Shown: positions 41,840 through 49,312 of the stretch, one piece after another
Layout of the letters: each line of letters starts with the position of its first letter
Numbering within the stretch: position 1 is the stretch's first letter
Assembly (NCBI RefSeq): GCF_024721155.1
Contig: NZ_JAHVAP010000007.1
Location: forward strand, 310,001 to 374,000
From: Mucilaginibacter phenanthrenivorans
GTDB lineage: Bacteria > Bacteroidota > Bacteroidia > Sphingobacteriales > Sphingobacteriaceae
DNA length: 64,000 nt
Direction: 5' to 3'
Position numbers and translations under genes: made by a program
Notes under the pieces: generated by a model
What the model saw: the letters and a program-made list of their open reading frames with translations, nothing else
Told to the model about the DNA's origin: nothing
Database searches by the model: none

Positions 41840-42520
41840 ATGGAAATACCCAAAATAACCGCCCTGGTACCGATGAAGGGGCATTCTGAAAGGGTGCCTC
41901 ATAAAAATATCCGCCCGCTGGTAGGTAAACCTGCCTTTCATTGGATAATGGAAACCCTATCTAAAAGTGCCTATATTAATGAAATACTGGTAAACACAGA
42001 TTCGCCAGAAATTGCAGAAAGTGCCAAAGCTAATTTTGATAAGGTAAAGATATTGGAAAGACCTGATTTTTTACTTGGGGATATGGTTAGCATTCAGCCA
42101 CTTATTGCGTATGATATTGAGCAAACGGATGCCGAATATTTTTTACAAACGCATAGTACCAACCCGTTGCTTACTGTAGAATCTGTTGACCATGCTATCG
42201 AAGCATTTTTTGCTCAGAAAGAACATGACGCGCTTTTTTCGGTTACTGAAGTGAAGCAGCGCTTTTATTGGCCCGATGGCCGAGGTATAAATCATGACCC
42301 TAAGTTTTTGATAAGGACGCAGGACCTGGAGCCGATATATCATGAAAACTCCTGTTTCTATATTTTTTCAAAGGAAACCAATCACAAAATAAAAAGCAGG
42401 TTAGGTTCAAACCCTATGATGTTCCCTATTGAAAGACTTGAGGCGGCGGATATTGATGACCTGGAAGATTTTTACTGGACCGAATTTCTATTACAAAGAA
42501 GAATTGCAAATAGCTTATAA
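41840..42520 (+). CDS. Acylneuraminate/Kdo cytidylyltransferase-like (CMP-sugar synthetase)
   Basis: 226 residues. The N-terminal nucleotide motif reads ALVPMKGHSERVPHKNIRPL, related to the ARxGSKxxPxKN motif of CMP-sialate synthetases but with KGHSERVPHKN. YFLQTHSTNPLLTVESVDHA is the conserved substrate block and ENSCFYIFSKE a later one. The family activates 2-keto-3-deoxy sugar acids with CTP to CMP-sugars. The domain is complete at usual length. Substrate here is unknown; no NeuB- or KdsA-type synthase accompanies it in the window. Confidence 0.8.
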   Translation: MEIPKITALVPMKGHSERVPHKNIRPLVGKPAFHWIMETLSKSAYINEILVNTDSPEIAESAKANFDKVKILERPDFLLGDMVSIQPLIAYDIEQTDAEYFLQTHSTNPLLTVESVDHAIEAFFAQKEHDALFSVTEVKQRFYWPDGRGINHDPKFLIRTQDLEPIYHENSCFYIFSKETNHKIKSRLGSNPMMFPIERLEAADIDDLEDFYWTEFLLQRRIANSL

Positions 42521-42565
42521 TCGCAAGAAGCAGTTTGGCATACAATAAACTAAAAGCTAAAGCAT

Positions 42566-43018
42566 ATGATCATTGATTCGCTAACCAATATTGAATTTTA
42601 TAAATCGATAAATAATGATATATATCAAGGACTGGTGTTTATAAAAAATGCTGATCCTGAAATTGCACTTGGCGACTATCCGCTTACAGAAACTGCTAAG
42701 GCGGTGGTAATGGAATACGAAACCAAGATTAAGAATGATTTTGGTTATGAGGCACACAAGCACGTTATTGATGTACAATATTGTATAAAAAATACAGAGC
42801 GTATACCATGGTCAAACCTTAAAAGACTTACACCAAATACAAATTATAATGTGGAAAAGGATTTTACATTTTATGATATGATTGAGCCGCAGGGTGAGGT
42901 AGTTATAGGTAATGATATTTTTGCGGTATTTTATCCTGAAGATGGACATGCGCCTGTTTACAGTGACGGAGAACCAGGATACATAAAAAAAATTGTTATA
43001 AAAGTAAAAGTTCGATAA
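42566..43018 (+). CDS. YhcH/YjgK/YiaL family protein, copy 2
   Basis: 150 residues, same length as copy 1 and clearly its paralog: YEAHKHVIDVQYCI and FYPEDGHAPVYSDGEPG repeat the key motifs. Several other positions differ (for example GLERVKWS against NTERIPWS), so the duplication is old. The cytidylyltransferase gene separates the two copies. Two anomerase-type proteins in one cluster may handle two intermediates or form a heteromer. It starts 45 bases after the cytidylyltransferase gene. Confidence 0.85.
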   Translation: MIIDSLTNIEFYKSINNDIYQGLVFIKNADPEIALGDYPLTETAKAVVMEYETKIKNDFGYEAHKHVIDVQYCIKNTERIPWSNLKRLTPNTNYNVEKDFTFYDMIEPQGEVVIGNDIFAVFYPEDGHAPVYSDGEPGYIKKIVIKVKVR

Positions 43019-43092
43019 AAACATTGTCGCACGTGTAAATAACAGTTACAAAGCAAAGCCTTGGCAAAATTTCAAAAAGTAGAGTTTAAAAA

Positions 43093-43776
43093 ATGCGGAA
43101 TAACATAAGCCTTTCACATATTATATCACAGTCAACGCCTGCATATGGTAACCGTGACAGGATATTTATAAGGGATAATTCTTCTATCTTGAAAGGTGAA
43201 ACTGCAAATTCTTCGTGCTGGATCTTTTCAAATAATCATATTGGTACTCATATTGATTCGCCGCGACACTTTTCTGCAACCGGGAGAAAGACCCAAGAAT
43301 TTGATGTTAATGATTTTTTTTATGATAAAGTAGTTCTTGTTGATATACCCTGTACTACTGGGATTTTGATTTCAATTGAGGATTTTAAAAAGGTTGAGGA
43401 AGAAATTGAACGGGATGATATTGAATTGTTACTTATACGTACAGGATACGAACAGTACAGAACAATTGACAAGTACTGGAATGATAGCCCGGGCCTCGCA
43501 GCTGAGTTAGCTGATTACTTTAGAAATAAATATCATAAATTAAGATGTGTGGGATTTGATTTTATATCGCTAACATCATGGAACTTTAGACCCGAGGGCA
43601 GAATAAGCCATAAAGCTTTTCTTTGTCCGACGGATGAGGAAAAGACGATCCTGGTGATTGAAGATATGGCGCTTGCAGCTGTAAACAATAGTATAAGATC
43701 TGTAATTGTTGCCCCGATGTTTGTTGAAGATGGAAATGGCGGAGCAGTAACTGTTTTTGCCGATATTGAAAAATAG
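43093..43776 (+). CDS. Cyclase-family metal-dependent hydrolase (kynurenine formamidase-like)
   Basis: 227 residues. The family motif HxGTHxDxPxHF appears as NNHIGTHIDSPRHFSATG (about 53-70), giving the zinc ligands. VVLVDIPCTTG and CVGFDFISLTSW are further family features, and the C-terminal half keeps VIEDMALAAV. Members open amides or lactones such as N-formylkynurenine. In this sugar module a lactone or amide of a sugar acid is a plausible substrate, but this is inference. It ends two bases before the aldolase gene. Confidence 0.8.
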   Translation: MRNNISLSHIISQSTPAYGNRDRIFIRDNSSILKGETANSSCWIFSNNHIGTHIDSPRHFSATGRKTQEFDVNDFFYDKVVLVDIPCTTGILISIEDFKKVEEEIERDDIELLLIRTGYEQYRTIDKYWNDSPGLAAELADYFRNKYHKLRCVGFDFISLTSWNFRPEGRISHKAFLCPTDEEKTILVIEDMALAAVNNSIRSVIVAPMFVEDGNGGAVTVFADIEK

Positions 43777-43778
43777 AT

Positions 43779-44540
43779 ATGATTAACAAAACAATAAAAC
43801 AAAAGCTTAGAAACAGAGAACTTACCATAGGTTCATGGATAACTATAGGGCATCCCTCTATTGCTGAAATACTTGCCAGTGCAAACTTTGATTGGTTGGT
43901 AATTGATATAGAGCACACAACAATTGATTTGTCAATGGTGCAAATTTTAATAACGGCAATTCAATCAAAGGGCATTGCTGCTTTTGTGAGGGTAAGTAAA
44001 AATGAAGAGGTAATTATAAAGCGTGTTTTAGATGCAGGTGCTGATGGAATAATTGTACCAATGATATGTTCTGCGGATGAAGCAAAGCAGGCCGTAAAAT
44101 ATGCGAAATACCCCCCAGAAGGTACAAGAGGAGTAGGTTTGGCCCGGGCCCAACAATATGGAACAGCATTTGAAGCTTACAAAGAGTGGGTTAAAACAGA
44201 TCTCGTAGTTATAGCCCAAATAGAGCATATTAATGGAATAAATGACCTTGAAAATATATTAGAGGTTGAGGGTATAGACGGGGTGTTTATAGGCCCTTAT
44301 GATTTATCAGGCTCATTAGGAATTCCAGGTAAATATGAAGAACCAATTGTAGTTGATGCGCTTGAGCGTTTTAAGAGAATTTGCAAGGAAAAACGTTTTT
44401 CAATGGGTTTCCATGTAATTGAAACTAATGCTGAAAGACTGCAGGCAAAAATTGATGAGGGTTATAACTTCATAGCATTTAGTACAGATTTTCTTTTCAT
44501 GGGAACAAATGCTCGTAACGAACTAGGAAAAATTCGGTAA
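43779..44540 (+). CDS. HpcH/HpaI family pyruvate aldolase
   Basis: 253 residues. The TIM-barrel shows WLVIDIEHTTIDLSMVQ, ADGIIVPMICSADEAKQAVK, PPEGTRGVGLARAQQYG and VDGVFIGPYDLSGSLG-type segments of class II aldolases such as HpaI and RhmA, including the metal-binding Glu and Asp. These enzymes reversibly join pyruvate and an aldehyde to a 2-keto-3-deoxy or 4-hydroxy-2-keto acid. In this module it may build or break the 2-keto acid skeleton. It follows the hydrolase gene by two bases. Confidence 0.85.
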   Translation: MINKTIKQKLRNRELTIGSWITIGHPSIAEILASANFDWLVIDIEHTTIDLSMVQILITAIQSKGIAAFVRVSKNEEVIIKRVLDAGADGIIVPMICSADEAKQAVKYAKYPPEGTRGVGLARAQQYGTAFEAYKEWVKTDLVVIAQIEHINGINDLENILEVEGIDGVFIGPYDLSGSLGIPGKYEEPIVVDALERFKRICKEKRFSMGFHVIETNAERLQAKIDEGYNFIAFSTDFLFMGTNARNELGKIR

Positions 44541-44559
44541 ACAATATTATTTATAAACT

Positions 44560-45390
44560 ATGGAAGGTATAAAACGGTTGTTGTCATTTAATATTAAAGA
44601 TCTGACATTTGGTAGGGTTGTAAGGGCTATTTTAAGAAGGATAGGTAATATTTGGTATTTGGGTACCTGGTATTTTCCATTTGGATTTTCGAAACTCAAT
44701 AAGGAGAAAATTAGAAAATTTAAAGACATACATGCAGGTAAAAGATGTTTTATAGTATGTAATGGCCCCAGCTTAAATAAAATGGATCTGTCGTTATTGA
44801 AAGATGAATATACGATAGGCATGAACAGAATTTATTTGATGGAGGAAATAAATAATTTCAGACCAAGCTATTTATTCTGCTATGATAAGGCTGTACAATT
44901 AATGCAATTTACCGAAGAATTTGATGCGGTAGATATGACTTGTTTTTACAACTGGGATTTGAACAATATATTTAGCAAAAAGGAAAATCAACATTTTTTA
45001 AAAGGAAGATTTGCGCCTACTTTTTCAAAGGACCCTCTGAAAAATATGCTGGGGAATGGTAAAACTGTTACTTACATATGTATACAATTTGCCTTTTATA
45101 TGGGCTTTAGCGAAGTATATATTATTGGTAAAGATCATTCGTATGATACAAATGTAAAGCCAACAAATGTTGTAATAAGTGATGGTAATGATCTAAATCA
45201 CTTTTCACCTAAATATTATAAGCCAGGCCAAAAATGGGATGCGCCTGATTATCATTCCGAAGAGTTAGCTTATAGGCTGGCAAAAAAAGCCTTTGAAGAT
45301 AGCGGAAGGATAATAAAAGATGCAACTCCAAATGGTAAGCTTGACATATTTGAAAAAGTCGATTTTAATCAGTTATTTAAAAAAGCATAA
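44560..45390 (+). CDS. DUF115/MptE-like protein, candidate glycosyltransferase
   Basis: 276 residues. The hallmark CNGPSLNKMDLSLLKDEYTI (about 67-86) with GMNRIYL, and the central YICIQFAFYMGFSEVYIIGK leading to a DHSYD motif match the DUF115 domain. DUF115 is also the core of Maf proteins, which transfer nonulosonic acids from CMP-sugars to flagellin. Directly after a CMP-sugar synthetase module this protein is a good candidate for the transferase of the novel sugar. A short C-terminal extension is polar. Assignment is by motif and context only. Confidence 0.7.
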   Translation: MEGIKRLLSFNIKDLTFGRVVRAILRRIGNIWYLGTWYFPFGFSKLNKEKIRKFKDIHAGKRCFIVCNGPSLNKMDLSLLKDEYTIGMNRIYLMEEINNFRPSYLFCYDKAVQLMQFTEEFDAVDMTCFYNWDLNNIFSKKENQHFLKGRFAPTFSKDPLKNMLGNGKTVTYICIQFAFYMGFSEVYIIGKDHSYDTNVKPTNVVISDGNDLNHFSPKYYKPGQKWDAPDYHSEELAYRLAKKAFEDSGRIIKDATPNGKLDIFEKVDFNQLFKKA

Positions 45391-45404
45391 TAAGAAAGCT
45401 TTCC

Positions 45405-46505
45405 ATGAATGTAATGGTTATTGGTACAAGAGGAATTCCAAATATTCAAGGGGGTGTGGAAACGCATTGTGAAGAATTATATTCCCATCTTGTGCAACAA
45501 CATGATATTAAGGTCACTATTATCAGGCGCAGTGCGTATACAATTAATAGCCGTAACCTAAGGAATTACAAAGGGATTACTCTAAAAACATTATATTCTC
45601 CCAAAAACAAAAGCTTTGAAGCTATAGTGCATACTTTTTTAGCTGTTGTTTATGCCGGGATAAAACGCCCGGATATTTTACATATTCATGCTGTAGGCCC
45701 GAGTTTGTTTACTCCTTTTGCAAGAATATTAGGGTTAAAAGTAATTATGACACATCACGGTCCTGATTATGAACGTAAGAAATGGGGAGTAACTGCCAAA
45801 GCATTTTTAAAGATGGGTGAGCTGGCCGGCGTTAAGTTTGCAAACAAGGTAATAGTAATTTCTAAAGGAATTGGAGAAAGCATCCAAAAAAAGTATGGCC
45901 GGAAGACATACGAGCTAATACACAATGGGGTGCCGGAAGCAATAAGAAACAATCAAGTAGAATACCTGAGTGAGCTTGGGATAGAACCTCAGAAATATAT
46001 ATTCACGCTTGGAAGATTTGTTCCCGAAAAGGGTTTCGATTATCTAATCGAGGCCTATAAAAAATCCAAAGTTGCAAATGATTATAAACTTGTTATCGCA
46101 GGTGAGGCAGATCATGAGACTGAATATTCAAAACAGTTACGTCAAATGGCTCAAAAAGAAGGCATAATTTTGACAGGTTTTATTAAGAATGGTAAGCTTC
46201 ATCAGTTATATACACATGCTCGTTTATTTGTGCTTCCTTCGTTTTATGAGGGGCTTCCCATTGCGTTACTTGAAGCAATGAGTTATGGTTTGGATATATT
46301 GGCAAGCGATATCCCAGCCAATAAGGAAGTATGTTTAAAGGACCAGTTTTATTTTGCAACCGGCAATGTAAATGGTTTGGCAGGCCAACTGGAGCAAAAA
46401 TTATCTCAACCGGCAAGAAGTAATGTTTATGAATTACAAAGTTACGATTGGGGTACGATTTCAAAACAGACGTATAACATTTATAAACAATTAATTGTTC
46501 GATAA
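45405..46505 (+). CDS. Glycosyltransferase family 4
   Basis: 366 residues, GT-B fold. The N-terminal GTRGIPNIQGGVETHCEELY (about 7-26) is typical of GT4 enzymes with a DUF1972-like start. HAVGPSLFTPFARILGLKVI and VIVISKGIGESI follow. The C-terminal donor domain has TLGRFVPEKGFDYLIEAYKK and the EX7E region LPSFYEGLPIALLEAMSYGL. It adds one sugar to the lipid-linked repeat unit. It is a base apart from the MBOAT gene. Confidence 0.92.
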   Translation: MNVMVIGTRGIPNIQGGVETHCEELYSHLVQQHDIKVTIIRRSAYTINSRNLRNYKGITLKTLYSPKNKSFEAIVHTFLAVVYAGIKRPDILHIHAVGPSLFTPFARILGLKVIMTHHGPDYERKKWGVTAKAFLKMGELAGVKFANKVIVISKGIGESIQKKYGRKTYELIHNGVPEAIRNNQVEYLSELGIEPQKYIFTLGRFVPEKGFDYLIEAYKKSKVANDYKLVIAGEADHETEYSKQLRQMAQKEGIILTGFIKNGKLHQLYTHARLFVLPSFYEGLPIALLEAMSYGLDILASDIPANKEVCLKDQFYFATGNVNGLAGQLEQKLSQPARSNVYELQSYDWGTISKQTYNIYKQLIVR

Positions 46506-46506
46506 T

Positions 46507-47916
46507 ATGCTATTCAACTCTATAAATTTTGTTATATTTTTCATAGTTGTCACAACTCTGTATTTTGCACTAAGCCAAAAATACAGATGGCTGTTGCTCT
46601 TACTTGCGAGTTGTTACTTCTACATGGCATTTGTGCCTATTTATATCATAATACTCGGGTTTACTATAGTAGTTGACTATTTTGCCGGGATTTATATAGA
46701 AAATGCGAAGGGCGCCAAGCGTAAACTTTTTCTAACGACAAGCCTGATAGCCAATATTGGTGTGCTTTGTGTTTTTAAATACTACAATTTTCTTAATGAA
46801 AACTTAAGTATTTTGTTATCTCATTTAGGACATGGCAATCCTTTTCCATTTTTGCTGATATTATTGCCAATTGGTCTTTCATTTCATACATTTCAAGCTA
46901 TGAGTTATACCATAGAGGTATATAGAGGAAATCAGCCTGCAGAGAGAAATTTTGGTATATATGCTTTATATGTGATGTTTTACCCGCAATTGGTTGCAGG
47001 GCCAATTGAAAGACCACAAAATTTATTGCACCAATTTTATGAAAAGCACGAATTTAGTAGCGAGCGGGTTAGCTCAGGGCTAAAGCAAATGATGGTTGGT
47101 TTTCTAAAAAAACTTGTTGTGGCTGATCGTCTTTCAATTTATGTAGATACAATTTACAGTAGTTCTTCATCACAATCAGGGAAATCCTTATTAGTTGCCA
47201 CTGTTTTTTTTGCCATACAAATATATTGTGATTTTTCAGGCTACTCGGATATCGCGATTGGCGCTGCTAAGGTAATGGGATTTGATTTGATGAAAAACTT
47301 CAACAGACCATACTTTTCATTGTCTATAAGTGAATTTTGGCGACGTTGGCATATCTCTTTGTCTACCTGGTTTAAAGATTATCTGTACTTTCCCTTAGGT
47401 GGCAGCAGGGTAAAAAGTATATCCAGAAGATATTTTAATTTGTTAGTGGTTTTTTTAATAAGTGGCTTATGGCATGGGGCCAATTGGACCTTTGTAATAT
47501 GGGGAGCGCTAAACGGATTTTTATTAATCATTGAATCTACTTTAAAAATACCATTTACGACCACGTCGTGGTGGAAGAGAATTATAAGAACGTTTATAAC
47601 GTTCTCACTAATTTGTTTAACATGGGTGTTTTTTAGAGCATCTACTGCCAGCCAGGCTTACGATATAGTAAAGAAGATTATTCAATTTAAGGGTTCTTTA
47701 TACTTTGGCAACCCTAAAGATCACTTTTTATATTCCATTGCAGCTATTTTGTTTCTATTAATAATTGAATTTATGAGAGAGTATTTCCCACAGAAATTTA
47801 AATTATTTGATAATAAAAGCGGCATAATCAGGTATGCCTTTTATACATTAACAATAATAACGATTTTGCTTTTTGGTGTATTAGATGGGGGGCAGTTCAT
47901 CTATTTTCAATTTTGA
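46507..47916 (+). CDS. MBOAT family O-acyltransferase (AlgI/DltB-like)
   Basis: 469 residues from ATG 46507; a TTG at 46495 in frame is less likely. About ten hydrophobic segments are visible, with the MBOAT core SISEFWRRWHISLSTWFKDY and the invariant histidine in SGLWHGANWTFVIWG (about 321-335). It moves an acyl group, often acetyl, across the membrane onto an extracellular polymer. The next gene encodes an SGNH-like partner, as in AlgI/AlgJ-type systems. It would add O-acetylation to the polysaccharide. Confidence 0.92.
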   Translation: MLFNSINFVIFFIVVTTLYFALSQKYRWLLLLLASCYFYMAFVPIYIIILGFTIVVDYFAGIYIENAKGAKRKLFLTTSLIANIGVLCVFKYYNFLNENLSILLSHLGHGNPFPFLLILLPIGLSFHTFQAMSYTIEVYRGNQPAERNFGIYALYVMFYPQLVAGPIERPQNLLHQFYEKHEFSSERVSSGLKQMMVGFLKKLVVADRLSIYVDTIYSSSSSQSGKSLLVATVFFAIQIYCDFSGYSDIAIGAAKVMGFDLMKNFNRPYFSLSISEFWRRWHISLSTWFKDYLYFPLGGSRVKSISRRYFNLLVVFLISGLWHGANWTFVIWGALNGFLLIIESTLKIPFTTTSWWKRIIRTFITFSLICLTWVFFRASTASQAYDIVKKIIQFKGSLYFGNPKDHFLYSIAAILFLLIIEFMREYFPQKFKLFDNKSGIIRYAFYTLTIITILLFGVLDGGQFIYFQF

Positions 47917-47947
47917 CGAACATTTCAAGTAATAACTCTTAGTTTAT

Positions 47948-48907
47948 ATGAAGGAATTTAAAATATTTTTAAGTAAGGCTGCCGTTTTACTAATAATATT
48001 AATAGTTAGCGATGTTGTGATCGGCTTTGCTATTACTTATGTTTTCAATAAACAAAAAAGTGGAAAGTATTTTATCACTACGTACGCTTTAAAAAATACC
48101 AATCAGGATATTTTAGTCTTTGGCAACTCACATGCTGCCCAACACTTTAATACACCATTAATGGCTGAAAAATTAAAAGTATCAGCGTTTAATTTCGGTG
48201 TTCAGGGGCAAAGTATGCTATATTATTATCCGATTATAAAATCGGTTTTAAATTATCATAAACCCAAATTAATAATTATGAATCTTGACTGTACTGAGTT
48301 GAGTTTTAATCCTACTAATTATCAAAGACTGTCAATTTTTTTGCCCTATTTTCATCAGAATAAATATGTCGATTCCAGCATATATTTAATGGGCGGAGGT
48401 GAAAAGTTAGAAGCATGGTCATCACTTTATAGATATAATTCAACTATAGGGTATATTTTATTTAATGTTTCAAATAAGTCGGAAAATAAAAGTTATAAGA
48501 GTTTGGGATTTGACCCTCAATATGGAAATTTTTGTCAGAAAATTTCCATGGAAAATGAGAATAGTATCTCCAAAAAAATAAAATTCGATGAGAAAATAAT
48601 ACAATCATTGAGTTCACTTATTAAAGACATTCAAAACGCGCATATTCCTCTTGTAGTTACAACTACGCCATTGCTTTATGGTATAAAGCAAAATGCATAC
48701 AGAGACAAATTGAAGCTTTTATTAATGAATAGTAAAGTGGATTATTGGGACTATGCAAATGATGAAAGCTTTGTAAATAAATGTAATTTATTTATTGACC
48801 AAGCTCATTTAAATAAAGAAGGAGCCGACGTTTTTACAAATATGATTATGGAGCGAATTATTAAGAGCAATATTTTAAATGGTTCCGGGACAAGCGCAAA
48901 CAAATAG
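47948..48907 (+). CDS. SGNH-hydrolase-like membrane-anchored protein, MBOAT partner
   Basis: 319 residues. One N-terminal anchor (AAVLLIILIVSDVVIGFAIT, about 11-30) leads to an extracytoplasmic domain. FGNSHAAQHF (about 59-68) is the SGNH block I serine region; LFIDQAHLNKEGA near the C-terminus supplies the Asp-His pair (DxxH). Such proteins complete acetyl transfer started by MBOAT proteins (AlgJ/AlgX, PatB, DltD). It is last in the + operon, followed by a hairpin. Confidence 0.75.
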   Translation: MKEFKIFLSKAAVLLIILIVSDVVIGFAITYVFNKQKSGKYFITTYALKNTNQDILVFGNSHAAQHFNTPLMAEKLKVSAFNFGVQGQSMLYYYPIIKSVLNYHKPKLIIMNLDCTELSFNPTNYQRLSIFLPYFHQNKYVDSSIYLMGGGEKLEAWSSLYRYNSTIGYILFNVSNKSENKSYKSLGFDPQYGNFCQKISMENENSISKKIKFDEKIIQSLSSLIKDIQNAHIPLVVTTTPLLYGIKQNAYRDKLKLLLMNSKVDYWDYANDESFVNKCNLFIDQAHLNKEGADVFTNMIMERIIKSNILNGSGTSANK

Positions 48908-48913
48908 GCAATA

Positions 48914-48953
48914 CGTTTTGGGATAGGAATGATCCGTGCTTATCCTCAAAACG
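48914..48953 (+). terminator. Hairpin closing the polysaccharide operon
   Basis: CGTTTTGGGATA (48914-48925) pairs with TATCCTCAAAACG (48941-48953) with one bulged T. It begins seven bases after the last stop. No T-tract follows, so it may be an RNA-stabilising or rho-assisted end. Confidence 0.5.
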
Positions 48954-49066
48954 GGACAATAACATAAAGTTTACGCACGCCCACACTACAATACTTGCTA
49001 ACCAGTAGTGAACGGTATGAGGGATTAAAAAGGATATAGAAAGCCCATTAAGCTAATCTCATCTAT

Positions 49067-49092
49067 GAAAAAAGCCAAGCTTTAGCTTGGCT
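49067..49092 (-). terminator. Intrinsic terminator on the minus strand
   Basis: AGCCAAGC (49073-49080) pairs with GCTTGGCT (49085-49092), loop TTTA. Read on the minus strand it is followed by six T (49072-49067). It ends transcripts coming from the small ORF at 49124-49222 or the GH10 gene. Confidence 0.75.
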
Positions 49093-49123
49093 CCAGATGA
49101 TTATCATTCAAAGATTAATATTG

Positions 49124-49222
49124 CTAACAAGCTGCATTTCTGCGGCCGTGTGTCCTTTTTATATCCGCATTAGCTGTATAATCCATTCTTTCATCGAGTC
49201 CGTCAGCTATTTTTGTCTTCAT
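49124..49222 (-). CDS. Small ORF of 32 residues, unknown
   Basis: ATG at 49222-49220 to TAG encodes MKTKIADGLDERMDYTANAD followed by IKRTHGRRNAAC. It is highly charged, with acidic residues in the first half, a basic KRTHGRR cluster and a C-terminal cysteine. An intrinsic terminator begins 31 bases after the stop, and a separate hairpin (49249-49298) sits between it and the GH10 gene, so it may be its own small transcript. I do not recognise a family. The shape (leader-like start, short cysteine-ended tail) is compatible with a processed peptide, but this is speculative. Confidence 0.4.
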   Translation of the reverse strand: MKTKIADGLDERMDYTANADIKRTHGRRNAAC

Positions 49223-49248
49223 TACCTAATTATTAATTAATGATCAAA

Positions 49249-49298
49249 AGTAGCTGGTAAGTATCACATCGATGGATACAAAAATCTTATCAGCTACT
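49249..49298 (-). terminator. Stem-loop directly downstream of the GH10 gene
   Basis: AGTAGCTGGTAAG (49249-49261) and CTTATCAGCTACT (49286-49298) pair over 13 positions, one non-Watson-Crick. The minus-strand continuation is TTTTGATC and the plus-strand continuation TTTTAAC, so it could act weakly in both directions. Confidence 0.5.
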
Positions 49299-49312
49299 TT
49301 TAACACCGGATC

